In this document: one piece after another, positions 9,000 through 18,830 of the stretch | How positions within the stretch are numbered: the stretch's first letter is position 1 | Layout: each line of letters begins with the position of its first letter | Origin: Thraustochytrium sp. TN22 | Taxonomy: Eukaryota > Sar > Bigyra > Thraustochytrida > Thraustochytriidae | DNA length: 64,000 nt | NCBI GenBank assembly: GCA_013306675.1 | Contig: JABLUY010000022.1 | Coordinates: forward strand, 62,001 to 126,000 | Reading direction: 5' to 3' | Notes under the pieces: generated by a model | The model's database searches: none | What the model was told of the DNA's origin: nothing | What the model saw: only the letters and a program-made list of their open reading frames with translations | Position numbers and translations under genes: made by a program

Positions 9000-11519
9000 A
9001 TGATGCTGCGCTTAGCGCGCGCGCGCACGGCCATCGGCCTGGGCCCGAGCGTGCGCACCAGCATGGGCAAGAGCATGGGCATGGGCATGGACCTGGCGCG
9101 CGGCAGCGCGGCGGCGAGGCGCGCGAGCAGCGCGGACGCGGCGGCGGCGGCGGCGGCGCGCAGGCAGCGCAGCGAGCGGTCTGCGGCGATCGTGGCGCAC
9201 CGCAAATCGGTCTGGGAGGCGGAGGTGGCGCGACAGGGCAGTGCGAGCAGCGCTGCGGCCGCGGCCGCGTTGGCGGCGCAGCCTGTGGTGGTGCGCGCGC
9301 CGGGCGCGAGCGGCGAGCAGGCGAGCGTGGACGCTGCGACGACGACGCCGATGGACTTGGCGTGGGTCCGTGATGCGCCGGCGGCGCTGATTGCGCGCGT
9401 GAGGCTGGGCAAGAGCGAAGCGGAGACGGCGCTTTGCGACCTGGGCAGCCCCCTGGCCAGCGTGCTGCCGCGCGACGCGGGGCCGGGCGAGGACATCGTG
9501 GTGGAACCGCTGGGCTTTGACGCGCCCGAGGGCCGCGCCACGTACTGGCACTCGAGCGCGCACGTGCTGGGCCACGCGCTGGAGCAGGAGCTGGGCCACG
9601 GGGAGATTCTGCTGGACGATGGCCCGCCGCTGGCGGCCGAGCTGACGGGAGACGCGCAGGCGGTGGCGCCGGCACAGGGCGGCTTCTTCTACGACTTCGA
9701 CTTCGCGCCGGAGGCCGGGGACGCGGCGCACGGCCTGCGGCCGGACGACATCAAGGCGATCAACAAGCGAGCCGCCAAGATCCTCAAGGAGGGCGCTCCT
9801 TTCGAGCGGCTGGAGCTGCCGGCGGAGGTGGCGCGCGAGATGTTCAAGTTCAACGTGCGCAAGCTGGAGCTCATCGAGAAGCTAGGCCCCGAGGCGCGCC
9901 TCTCGGCGTACCGCATGGGCGACTTCATCGACCTGTGCCGCGGGCCGCACGTGCCGAGCGCCGCGGCGCTGGGCCGCGCGGGCTTCCGTGCGCTGCGCGC
10001 CAGCGGGCTCAACGGCGGCAACAATGCGCAGCGTGTCTACGGCACGGCTTTCCCGACCAAGGAGGAGCTCACGGACTGGGAGGAGCGCACTGCGGAGGCG
10101 GCCAAGCGCGACCACCGCCTGTTGGGCCGCAAGCAGGCGCTCTTCTCCTTTGATGAGGTCAGCCCCGGCAGCGCCTTTATGCTGCCGCACGGCACCATCA
10201 TTTACAACAGACTCGTGGCCATGCTCCGTGACCAGTACGCGGCGCGCGGCTACGACGAGGTCATGACGCCGCTCATCTACCGCAACTCCCTCTGGGAGCG
10301 CTCCGGCCACCTGCAAAACTATCGCGAGAACATGTTCCGAGTGTCGGGCTTCGAGAACGTTGACGCGCAGGCCGCAGCGGAGGAAGGAGAGAAAAAGGAC
10401 GGCGACGCCCTGCTCGAGGCGAATCAGGGTGCCTGCGGGCACACCCACGGCGGCCACGGCGATGACGACATGGGCCTCAAGCCGATGAACTGCCCGGGCC
10501 ATTGCGTGCTGTTTGCGCAGTCGCTCAAGTCCTTCCGCGAGCTGCCCGTGCGGTTCGCGGACTTTTCTGCACTGCACCGCAACGAGATCTCGGGCGCACT
10601 AGGCGGCCTGACGCGGCTGCGGCGCTTCCACCAGGACGACGCGCATATCTTCTGCCTGCCAGAGCAGATTGAGGCGGAGATCCTCTCGTGCGTGGACTTT
10701 GTCAGGCACGTGTACAAGGACCTCTTTGGGTTTTCGTTCAAGATGGCGCTCTCCACGCGGTCTCTGGACGGCAAGAGCATCGGCAGCGACGAGGATTGGG
10801 AGCGCGCTGAGGGTGCGCTGGAGCGCGTCCTGACTGCGACTGGCCTGCCTTGGCGCCATGACCCGGGTGAAGCCGCCTTTTACGGCCCCAAGATCGACAT
10901 CTCCGTCACGGACGCCCTGGGCCGCTCGCACCAGTGCGCCACGATCCAGTTGGACTTTCAGCTCCCGGAACGCTTTGATCTCGAGTACATCGCGCCGGAC
11001 GGCAGCCGGCGCCGCCCGGTCATGGTGCATCGTGCCGTCCTCGGCTCCGTGGAGCGCTTCCTGGCCATTTTGCTCGAGCACACGAACGGCAAGTGGCCCT
11101 TTTGGCTCAGTCCGCGCCAGATCGCTGTGCTGCCTGTGGCGGAGACCCACGTGGCGTACGCAGAGGAGGTCGCGCGTCGGCTGCGCGGGGCGGCGCTTCC
11201 GTCCGCAGCTGCTGCGGGCTTTATGACGAGCCCGAGCGCCTCGGGGCTCATCGTGAATGTGGATGACTCAGGCAACTCGTTGTCCAAGCGTGTTCGCAAC
11301 GCGCAGCAGGCGCCGTACAACGTGATCGCGGTCGTCGGCGACAAGGAGGTGTCCGCGTCGACTCTCACGCTCCGGTCGAATGACGGTGCGACAATTCTCG
11401 AAGCGTATCCGCTCGCGCAGGCAGAGGAGGACGTTCGCGCCGCGCTGCTCTCGCGTGCTGCCGTTCGTTTTCCCTTTGGCGTTGCTGCCGGTGAGGAGGA
11501 GGTAAAGGACGACAAGTAA
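9000..11519 (+). CDS. TARS1: Threonyl-tRNA synthetase
   Basis: This class II aminoacyl-tRNA synthetase charges tRNA-Thr. From the ATG at 9000 it is 839 residues. Domain order: an Arg/Ala-rich N-terminal stretch that could act as a mitochondrial presequence, a TGS-like region (about 110-180), the editing domain with HSSAHVLGHA and DLCRGPH, then the catalytic core. The core has motif 1 around MLPHGTIIYNRL, motif 2 with LRRFHQDDAHIFC, and motif 3 with MVHRAVLGSVERFLAILLEH. The three zinc ligands are present (Cys498 in MNCPGH, His526 in ALHRNE, His677 in VMVHRA). The anticodon-binding domain starts at PFWLSPRQIAVLPV. An extra loop rich in His/Gly/Asp precedes MNCPGH. The frame is open 173 codons upstream through a Leu-Leu-Val microsatellite, which I reject. 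A single gene could serve cytosol and mitochondrion if alternative starts are used; that is inference. Confidence 0.95.
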   Translation: MMLRLARARTAIGLGPSVRTSMGKSMGMGMDLARGSAAARRASSADAAAAAAARRQRSERSAAIVAHRKSVWEAEVARQGSASSAAAAAALAAQPVVVRAPGASGEQASVDAATTTPMDLAWVRDAPAALIARVRLGKSEAETALCDLGSPLASVLPRDAGPGEDIVVEPLGFDAPEGRATYWHSSAHVLGHALEQELGHGEILLDDGPPLAAELTGDAQAVAPAQGGFFYDFDFAPEAGDAAHGLRPDDIKAINKRAAKILKEGAPFERLELPAEVAREMFKFNVRKLELIEKLGPEARLSAYRMGDFIDLCRGPHVPSAAALGRAGFRALRASGLNGGNNAQRVYGTAFPTKEELTDWEERTAEAAKRDHRLLGRKQALFSFDEVSPGSAFMLPHGTIIYNRLVAMLRDQYAARGYDEVMTPLIYRNSLWERSGHLQNYRENMFRVSGFENVDAQAAAEEGEKKDGDALLEANQGACGHTHGGHGDDDMGLKPMNCPGHCVLFAQSLKSFRELPVRFADFSALHRNEISGALGGLTRLRRFHQDDAHIFCLPEQIEAEILSCVDFVRHVYKDLFGFSFKMALSTRSLDGKSIGSDEDWERAEGALERVLTATGLPWRHDPGEAAFYGPKIDISVTDALGRSHQCATIQLDFQLPERFDLEYIAPDGSRRRPVMVHRAVLGSVERFLAILLEHTNGKWPFWLSPRQIAVLPVAETHVAYAEEVARRLRGAALPSAAAAGFMTSPSASGLIVNVDDSGNSLSKRVRNAQQAPYNVIAVVGDKEVSASTLTLRSNDGATILEAYPLAQAEEDVRAALLSRAAVRFPFGVAAGEEEVKDDK

Positions 11520-11832
11520 TGCGGTAAGGTAGGTGGTGATTTCGGATAAGATGTCTGCAAGACAGGGGGGTGGGTGGGGGGGTGGGGGGCTATGGGCTAC
11601 AAACTAAACGGATGATGTAAGGAGTGGCGCGTGAATCGTCGTCGTCGCGCGACTCTCATTCACACAGACACACAGACACACACGCACTCAACAAACACAC
11701 ACTGAGAGGCGTCCTTGCTTGGTTGCTTGGTTGCTTGCTTGGCCCTGCGCTGGACTGCCAGAAACCTGTCGTTCTTCTTTGTGAGTTTCGATGGCGCCGA
11801 GCTCTTCTTCTACTTTGGAAGAGGGGAGTTAG
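11520..11832. other. Intergenic between convergent genes, G-run
   Basis: About 310 bases between the ends of ThrRS (plus) and the ABC transporter (minus). It has a G-rich tract at about 11564-11590 with several runs of three or more G, able in principle to form a G-quadruplex, and an ACAC-rich stretch around 11660-11702. No gene is seen. Confidence 0.5.
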
Positions 11833-14800
11833 TTAGTGGGTGGCCTTGCTCTCCTCGCCCTTGTGCTCGCCCTCGTTGTGGATGATGGGGGCGATCTCCC
11901 AGCCGTCGTCGTTGACCTCATCACCGAGACGGAGCTCCTGATCGTGGTACTCAGGCAGGGCGAGACGCTGCGAGATGGTGATGAGCGTGATGCCGGAGTC
12001 GGCGGCGATCTTGTAGGCCTTGAGCTCGGCGTCGACAGAGACAGCGCTGGTGGCCTCGTCAATGACGGCGAACTTGGGTTCGTGGTAAAAGAGGCGCGCC
12101 ATGCCGATGCGCTGCTGCTCGCCAAGCGAGAGCGTGTCCTCCCACTTGGCGACGGCGAACCAGCCGCCCTCGCGATCGACAAGATACTCAACGCCAACCA
12201 GCGAGAGGAGCTCGCGGAAGTGCTTGTCGTGAGCCGGCGTGAAGTCAGCCTCGTTCAGGTCCTCCGGGTAGCAGATCTGCGCAGCGAGCGAGCCCTGCAC
12301 CGAGTAGGGCTTTTGAGGGACGAGAAAGACCTGGTCCGGCGTGACGACGCCGTCATCGCCACAGGGGCGCGAGATGTAGGCGGAGCCGTCCTTGGGCGGG
12401 ATGGGCCAGAGACCGGCGAGCGTGCGCTGCAGGGAGGACTTGCCGCAGGCAGTGGGGCCCGTCACGAGGAGCGAGTGACCACGGTCGACCTTGAAGGACA
12501 GGTTGGCGGCAACGCAGAGGTTGCCGGGCGCGACAATGTCGACGTTGTGAAACTCGATAGAGCCGTCCGGCGAGGGGCGCAGCTCGCCCTTTTGCACGCG
12601 CTCCGTGGCAAGCTCCTGGAGCACGTAGTAAAAGTCGGTGACGTTCTCGAGGGTGCCGACGAACTGACCGAGCTGCTCGGCGAGGTCGAAGGCGTCGCCG
12701 AAGGACTTGAAGGTGGCCATGACGATCTGCTGGATATACTCGCCCATGCTGGAGATGGAGGAGCCGTCGCCGCGCAGCACGGCGTCGTCCGAGGTGAAGC
12801 GCTGGGCAAAGAGCATCCGGAGCGCGAAGGCGACGAGGTCCGGGGTCTGCTTGATGCTAAAGTTCTGAAAGAGCTGGAAGCGGAAGTTGAGGATCTGCGA
12901 CTTCTCGATGTGGGCGGCCAGGTCGAGCAGGCGGCCGTCGGCGATCTCGCGCTCCACCTCGTCGCCGCCAAAGAAGGCGACGCTCTCGGTGTGCATGGTC
13001 AGGCGGTTGTGCACGGAGCGGAAGCGGCCCTCGAGCTCGAACTCGCGGCGCTGGATGGCGCGGAAGTTGGGTACGATGAAGCGCATCACGGCGGCGGCGC
13101 CGCCCATGTAACCGATGACATAGGTCATGCCACCTGCGCCGACGACGCGGTAGAGCATGATGGTGTTGAAGGTGATGTCGAAGGCGGGCTTGAGCAGCGA
13201 GGTCCAGAGCTCGGTGAGCGAGATGGACAGCGTCTCGACCTGCTCGGCGATGCGCTCGTCCGGGTCCTCGATGCGCGTGTCGTGGTTTTGCACGTCGTAA
13301 AAGACGTTGCCCTGGAAGTAGAGGTCCTGGAGCGCCTTGGTGAGGCGCGCGCGCCAGGCGAGGTTGAGGTACCACTTGTGCTTGGACATGAGGGCGTCAA
13401 AGACGCTGAGGAAGGTGCGAGCGAGCGCGCCCGAGGCCATGGCGCGCGCGAAGACGCCAAAGGAGTCCTGCATGACGGTCGAGAGGATGTAGCCGTCGAA
13501 GCGCGCGATGGCGTCGGCAAGCAGCGTCTTGCCGACGATGAGGCCGACGAGCAGCAGCACGCGCCTGGCCTCGGTGTCCTTGAGGGAGAGGCCGTTGGGC
13601 AGGAAGATGCGCATGAGGTCCATGAAGCGCTTGCGCGTGGACACCTTGGGCAGCTCCGACTTGGCGGCGACGGAGACTTTGCCAGCAGCCTCCGCGTAGG
13701 GCGCTGAGCGCTTGCGCAGGCGCTCGCGCTCGAGCAGCGCGTCACCCTTGTTGTCCTGCAGGTAGGCAGCGGAGTAGCCACCGACGGCGGCGGAGCCGGC
13801 GTCAACCTCGGCCTCGCGCGCGGCGCGCTCCACAATCTCGGCGTCCGAGAGGTCGCCCTGTGCGCGCAGGAGGCGCTTGGTCTCGCCGCGGCGCGTCTCG
13901 CGCCACTCCCAGCCGCCCTCGCCGTCGCCAAGGATGTTGAGCACGACGTCATGGTAGCGCTCGAGCACAGGGCGGTGGGAGATGGTGATGCACGTAACGC
14001 CCTCGGCCTCGAGCTGCTCGTAGAAGCGGCGCTCGAGCGAGGCGGAGACGCCGGAGCTGCACTCGTCGAGGATGAGAAATTGCGGGCGGTGGAAGAAGAC
14101 GCGCGCCATGGCAAGGCGCTGCTTCTCGCCCATGCTGAGGATGGCATCCCAGTCCACCTCGCGGCCCTTGCGCACGTCCTCGCGGTCCAGCAGATAGCCG
14201 AGATCGACCTTGTGCATGAGCTTCTCGAGCTGGTCGTCCGGGATCTTGTCGGCCTGGTGCTCGAGCAGCGGGTAGAGCATGTTGGCCTGGAGCGAGCCGA
14301 GGGCCACGTAGGGCTTCTGCGGGAGGTAGAAGACCTCCTTGTTGAGCCCGGGCTCGCCGCCGCCCGGCTTGGTGATGGTGCCCGGCTCCGGCACGGGCCA
14401 GAGCGAGCCGAGCACGCGAAAGGTGGAGGACTTGCCACTGCCGTTGACGCCCGTAAGGAGCATCGAGGTGCCGGCGTCGATGTGGAAGTTGAGGTCCTTG
14501 ATGAGCAGGTGGCCGGTGGGCGTGTAGACCTGGACATCCTTGAACTCGATGCGCTTCGGATTGTTGATGAACGTGGTGGAGACGGCCTTCTCACGCTCGA
14601 AGTCGTCCATGGTGCCAAAGAGCTGCGTGAGGCGCTTGGCCGGGCCCTGCATGTTCATGAGCGTGCGCAGCACCGCGATGATGGTGCCCTGCGCCGACAT
14701 GGCGCGGATGAAGTACTCCGTGACGAAGCGGATGTGCGAGAAGAGCTCGGCGTTGGCCGCCACCTTCTCGCGCTTGGTGGTGGCCGCACGCACCGCCGCG

Positions 14801-15879
14801 CGCACCTCGTCGCCGCCCAGCACGAACTTGCCGACGATGAGCGCCTGCGCGAAGGAGTGGCCGCCGTACTCGAAGAGCGCCGAGGTGACGAACTGGAAGA
14901 GCGAGGCGTCGCGCACGAAGACGATGCAGTAGCTGAGAAAGTCCGACCAGGACTCCTCGATGATGGCGCGCTCGCGGGTGCCGCCCTGGTAGGCCGCGAT
15001 GGCCTCCGAGTGAGAGAGCAGGCGCGAGTGGTTCTTCTGGTACACGCCGCGCTTGTCCAGCATGGTGCGCCAGCGCTTGCTCCAGTTGGGCGCCAACGAG
15101 ACGGACGCCTTGAAGGCCACGTAAAAGTAAACCAGCGGCGAGATGGCGTAGAGCGGCGACGAGATGGTGGCCAGCTTGTACGTGAAGAAGATGCCGCTCG
15201 TCATGGACGCGCTGAGCTTCTCCATCTCGTCGGCCAGGCCCTTGCAGAAGCGCCGCGGGTCGCGCGTGATGCGCTCCTCCACGTCCGCGATGGCGTTCTT
15301 GTTCATGTGGCTCAGCTTGTAGTACATCATGTTGGAGAAGAACTGGCGGTGCAGCTGCCGGGTCAGCTTCTGCCGCCACACCAGCGTCAGCCGCTCCTTG
15401 AGGAAGCGGTGTGTCGCGAAGATGAGGCTGCTCAGCACGCTCAGCACCACCGTCTGCTTAATGACCGACCGAAACTGCGTCTGGTCGCGCTGGTACGTGG
15501 CCTGCATCAGGTCGCGCTTCACGTACACCATGCGGTTCTGGTGCCACGTGCGCAGCACCGACATGGCGAAGATGGCCAGGAGTTCCAGGCGCCCTGCGAA
15601 GGCGTCAGGGTCGCGCGCCAGGTCCTTCTCCGTGTGCCCGAAGGGCCACAGCCGCCAGAAGATCTGCGCCATGGGGTCGCCGCCCTTGCCCTTGCCCTTC
15701 TTCTTCTTCATCGCCTCCTCCGGCTCGCCGCCCGCCTCGGCCTTCTTCTTCGCCAGGGCGCGCTTCTTGGCCGCCGCCGCCTGCTGCTGCTTGAGCACGT
15801 ACAGCCCGCCGGCGCCGGCCAGCGCGGCCAGCAGGGCCACCTGCCGCGCCGCCGACGACGCCTTGGACGCCGCCGCCAT
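11833..15879 (-). CDS. Full-length peroxisomal ABC transporter (ABCD family)
   Basis: This 1,348-residue protein contains two complete TMD-NBD halves. Half 1: transmembrane domain about 85-400, Walker A GVNGSGKSS (about 475), signature SMGEKQR (about 580) and Walker B FLILDECSSGVS. Half 2: transmembrane domain about 760-1060, Walker A GPTACGKSS (about 1138), signature SLGEQQR (about 1250) and Walker B FAVIDEATSAVS. The NBD flavour (SxGExQR, DEC(S/T)S) and TMDs with NPKRIEFKDVQVYTP are ABCD-type, which import very-long-chain acyl-CoAs into peroxisomes. Animals and yeast have half-size ABCD proteins; a fused full-size form of about this length is known from plants (PXA1/CTS/COMATOSE). The Lys-rich N-terminus (KKKKGKGKGG) may be a targeting region. 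The ATG at 15879 is the first in frame. Peroxisomal location is inferred from family. Confidence 0.9.
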   Translation of the reverse strand: MAAASKASSAARQVALLAALAGAGGLYVLKQQQAAAAKKRALAKKKAEAGGEPEEAMKKKKGKGKGGDPMAQIFWRLWPFGHTEKDLARDPDAFAGRLELLAIFAMSVLRTWHQNRMVYVKRDLMQATYQRDQTQFRSVIKQTVVLSVLSSLIFATHRFLKERLTLVWRQKLTRQLHRQFFSNMMYYKLSHMNKNAIADVEERITRDPRRFCKGLADEMEKLSASMTSGIFFTYKLATISSPLYAISPLVYFYVAFKASVSLAPNWSKRWRTMLDKRGVYQKNHSRLLSHSEAIAAYQGGTRERAIIEESWSDFLSYCIVFVRDASLFQFVTSALFEYGGHSFAQALIVGKFVLGGDEVRAAVRAATTKREKVAANAELFSHIRFVTEYFIRAMSAQGTIIAVLRTLMNMQGPAKRLTQLFGTMDDFEREKAVSTTFINNPKRIEFKDVQVYTPTGHLLIKDLNFHIDAGTSMLLTGVNGSGKSSTFRVLGSLWPVPEPGTITKPGGGEPGLNKEVFYLPQKPYVALGSLQANMLYPLLEHQADKIPDDQLEKLMHKVDLGYLLDREDVRKGREVDWDAILSMGEKQRLAMARVFFHRPQFLILDECSSGVSASLERRFYEQLEAEGVTCITISHRPVLERYHDVVLNILGDGEGGWEWRETRRGETKRLLRAQGDLSDAEIVERAAREAEVDAGSAAVGGYSAAYLQDNKGDALLERERLRKRSAPYAEAAGKVSVAAKSELPKVSTRKRFMDLMRIFLPNGLSLKDTEARRVLLLVGLIVGKTLLADAIARFDGYILSTVMQDSFGVFARAMASGALARTFLSVFDALMSKHKWYLNLAWRARLTKALQDLYFQGNVFYDVQNHDTRIEDPDERIAEQVETLSISLTELWTSLLKPAFDITFNTIMLYRVVGAGGMTYVIGYMGGAAAVMRFIVPNFRAIQRREFELEGRFRSVHNRLTMHTESVAFFGGDEVEREIADGRLLDLAAHIEKSQILNFRFQLFQNFSIKQTPDLVAFALRMLFAQRFTSDDAVLRGDGSSISSMGEYIQQIVMATFKSFGDAFDLAEQLGQFVGTLENVTDFYYVLQELATERVQKGELRPSPDGSIEFHNVDIVAPGNLCVAANLSFKVDRGHSLLVTGPTACGKSSLQRTLAGLWPIPPKDGSAYISRPCGDDGVVTPDQVFLVPQKPYSVQGSLAAQICYPEDLNEADFTPAHDKHFRELLSLVGVEYLVDREGGWFAVAKWEDTLSLGEQQRIGMARLFYHEPKFAVIDEATSAVSVDAELKAYKIAADSGITLITISQRLALPEYHDQELRLGDEVNDDGWEIAPIIHNEGEHKGEESKATH

Positions 15880-17372
15880 CGCGCCGCGCGTCTCCGCCGC
15901 CCCAAGCCCAATGCCGCTCTGCAGGCCGCCGAGCGCAAGCGCGCCAGGCGCTTACCCCGCCGCGGTCCGATCCACTCGCCGCACTGCGCCTTCCGCCACT
16001 TTCCGCCTTGCCGCCCGCCGCGCAAGTCGCCCCGCCGCCCAATCCCCACTTGCGCGCGCCTTTGCTCCACTTGCAGCCGGCCGGTACGCTGCTCGCTTGC
16101 GCGGCCAGCCCTCCACGCCCGGCGTGGACTGCGCTGCGCGGCGCAGCGCGGCGCGGCGCGGCGCGGCGCGGCGCTGGCCAGGGGCACGAGCGCGCGCGCG
16201 AGCGAGCGGGCCGGGCGAGCAGCGGCCCGCCAGCGCCAGCCAGCCGGGCGGGCGGTCGTTCTGGCACTGCCAGCTGGGTGAAGCGCTGAGCTGCGAGGCG
16301 GTTCAGGCTTTTTCGAATTTGAAAAGCGTCACAGCACAGTCATCTGTCCGAGTCCGAGTCTGGCAGGCAGGCAGGCGCGATCGCTCGCTCACGGGCAGAC
16401 AGACAGACAGACAGCAGACAGACAACAGACCACGCAGCAGACAGACAGCAACAGACGCCGCTCGAGCGTGGCGGCGGCGGCTGCCGCCGACGCGTCGTGG
16501 CGCCTCGGCCCGAGCGCAGACGCTGGCACGCTGCCGCTGCGCCTCGGCTGGCAATGGGACTCATGTAATCCTCGTCCTGGGACCTGCAATTCCACTGCAC
16601 AGCAACTGCAATCGCCGCGCCGCGTAGCGAAGTCCGAACCCGCGCGCACGTCAGCGAGCGAGCCTCCTCAAGGCCGACGAACGCACCTGCGATGGCGGAT
16701 GACCCACCCGCGGCCGCCGCGTCCGACGCGCCAGGCGAGCGACCAGCGCGCGCCGCGCTCGCTCAGCTCGCCGACCCGGACTCGCAGGCGAACTTGAAGC
16801 CCAAGTCAGAAAGTGGCGGAAGGAAAGGCGGGGTCCAACCGCCGCCGGCGAAACGGCGGCAGCGCCGTTGAGAAACCGCGGGTCGCGCACCGGGGTCCGC
16901 GCGGCCAACGGCTCGTCGCCGCAGCGCGCCGCCGCAGCGGACAAGGCTTGCTTGCTTGCGCCGCGCCAAGCAAGAGTTCAGGGATCAAGGCGGTGGGGCG
17001 CAGGCGAGGCCGGGAACGGTCCGATGCAACGCATAGGTGTCGGTGCGCCCACCGCTAGCAGCGCGTGCGCGCGCGCCGTTGGATCACGAGCCTACGGCGG
17101 GCGGTGGCGAGCAGCGGTCGCAAACGTAAACCCACCGAGCTTGCGCGGGCAGAAGGAACGCGCAGACACGGAAAGGTAGCGGGCAAACCCGGAATTGCAA
17201 CTCACTCGTTTGCTTGCGGGTGGCCAGGCAGGCTCGTGCTCGCGTACGTGCGTGAGTGCGGTCTCGGTCTCGGTCTCGGTCTCTCCCGAGCCATCGCAAG
17301 CACGACGGCAAACTCGCCGTCGTCACCAGCGAAGCGGACCTAACCCAAGGCGTACCAAACACAAAGGGCAGC
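15880..17372. other. Divergent intergenic region, low complexity
   Basis: About 1.5 kb lie between the divergent ABC transporter and C2HC genes. It contains GCGCG runs (16139-16175), an AGAC tetramer array (about 16395-16450) and a GGTCTC hexamer run (about 17261-17286). Open frames here are Arg/Ala-rich and show no domain. I see no gene. Confidence 0.5.
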
Positions 17373-17981
17373 ATGGGCAACGGCGCATCGGTGCCGGGCG
17401 CGCCCGTGGCGCAGCCCACTGCGGAGGCGTTGCGTACCAAGCTGGACGCGCTCAAGCTGGAGGCCGCCAAGGATACGCGCGAGTTCGACACACCGCGCGG
17501 CGTGACGGCCAAGGCCGAGGTGGACCGCCTGCGCGCTCTGCTCAAGAACACGCTCGAGGACGGCGTGCAGCTCGAGGACTGCCTGCGTACCATCGAGGCG
17601 CCGCCCGCCGAGGACAGCGAGGACGACGGCCCGGACGACCGCCAGGCGTGCTCGAAGTGCAGCCGCAAGTTCAACCCGGACCGCATCGAGAAGCATGAGA
17701 GCGTCTGCAAGGGCGACACCAAGAAGGCCGCCGCCGACGGTGAGGACGCCACGGCCGAGGACGCTGCGGACGCTTCCAACGCCAGCCGCCCCAGCTCTTC
17801 GGCATCCTCCAAGTGGAAGGAGGACCGTGCTAAGATGAAGGAGCAGCTCAAGAAGGACCAGGAGGCCGCCAAGACCAAGAAGGCCGAGGATGACACTGCC
17901 GATGGCTCCGAGGCCACCTACGAGGAGTCCGCCGCGCCTGCCATTCAGGCTGCGCCCGAGGCTGTCGCCGCGCAGGCCTGA
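17373..17981 (+). CDS. Small C2HC zinc-finger protein with N-myristoylation motif
   Basis: This 202-residue acidic protein starts MGNGAS, matching the N-myristoylation consensus (Gly2, Ser6), so membrane association is plausible. A predicted helix (about 15-75) is followed by one zinc finger, Cys93-x2-Cys96-x11-His108-x3-Cys112 (CSKCSRKF to KHESVC). This is the spacing of the C2HC fingers found in ZC2HC1/FAM164-type proteins. The rest is a charged, Lys/Glu/Ala-rich predicted coiled coil (about 145-175) and a low-complexity tail. The ATG at 17373 is chosen because it gives the myristoylation motif; the frame extends upstream without an ATG. Function is unknown; proteins with such fingers are sometimes found in flagella or nucleic-acid complexes. 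Confidence 0.7.
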   Translation: MGNGASVPGAPVAQPTAEALRTKLDALKLEAAKDTREFDTPRGVTAKAEVDRLRALLKNTLEDGVQLEDCLRTIEAPPAEDSEDDGPDDRQACSKCSRKFNPDRIEKHESVCKGDTKKAAADGEDATAEDAADASNASRPSSSASSKWKEDRAKMKEQLKKDQEAAKTKKAEDDTADGSEATYEESAAPAIQAAPEAVAAQA

Positions 17982-18714
17982 TTTGACTCACGCCGCGCCG
18001 CTCCGCCCTGTCACTGGCAGGCTATGCTGCCTCTGCCTGTGCCAGGCCAGTGCCGCACCCCCTCCCTTTATAGCTAGACAACTTTTTGCATGAACGAATC
18101 CCAGCTCTGATGTTACGACTCCGCTCGCCGTCACGATCATCGGCTCGCCAACCTACTACTTCCAGGCGATGAACCCGCCGGTCCCCGCACTGGCCTTTCT
18201 GTCCGGCTTGTCCGGCTGACGTCCGGCTCGCCCGGCCACCCCCGTGTTTCGGGTGTCCGGGCCCTGTCAGTCGGTCAGGAATTGGCCACATGGCATGACC
18301 CGCCGCGCCTTCCAGTGGCCACTGGCCGACTGCAACTTCAGTTGCGCTGGCCCAGCCTGGCCGTGAGTGCCGTCAGCTCCGCAGCGAGTCACGTCAGTCA
18401 TGTGAAGCTCCTCCCGACTCCTCCGACTCCTCGCTCGTCCTCCTCGTGCTCCTCCGCCACCTCCCGTCGCAGCGCCTCGCCTCGCCCCGCGGCGCCAGCG
18501 CGCCCAGTGGTGGTGCAGCCACTGGTGCTCGTACCTCCGCTGCCAGCGGCCACGGCAGCCGCGCCCGTCCGAGTCCTGCAGCACCGCAGGCTGCACGCGC
18601 CGCGCGCGCGCGCGTGTCGGCCCGGCCGCACACCGGCGACGGCGCCTTCAAGTTGAGGGCCAGCGCGGCGCGGTCACGGCGCGCGCCGCAGAGCGGAGAG
18701 GAGAGGAGGGCGGC

Positions 18715-18772
<58 letters not shown>

Positions 18773-18830
18773 GAGAGGCGCGCGCGCGAGGAGCGGCGCG
18801 GCGGCGGCGAGGCGCCGAAAGGGCGAGATC
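17982..18830. other. Intergenic with GGC repeat
   Basis: About 850 bases between two plus-strand genes. There are GTCCGGCT-type short repeats near 18196-18240 and a GGC/GCG trinucleotide run at about 18711-18777 just before the next ATG, presumably in the 5' untranslated region. No gene is seen. Confidence 0.5.

Noticed and set aside
13951-16281. 776-codon plus-strand ORF opposite the ABC transporter
   Set aside because: Antisense shadow of a conserved gene in GC-rich DNA; sequence is Leu/Arg/Ala/His noise without domains.
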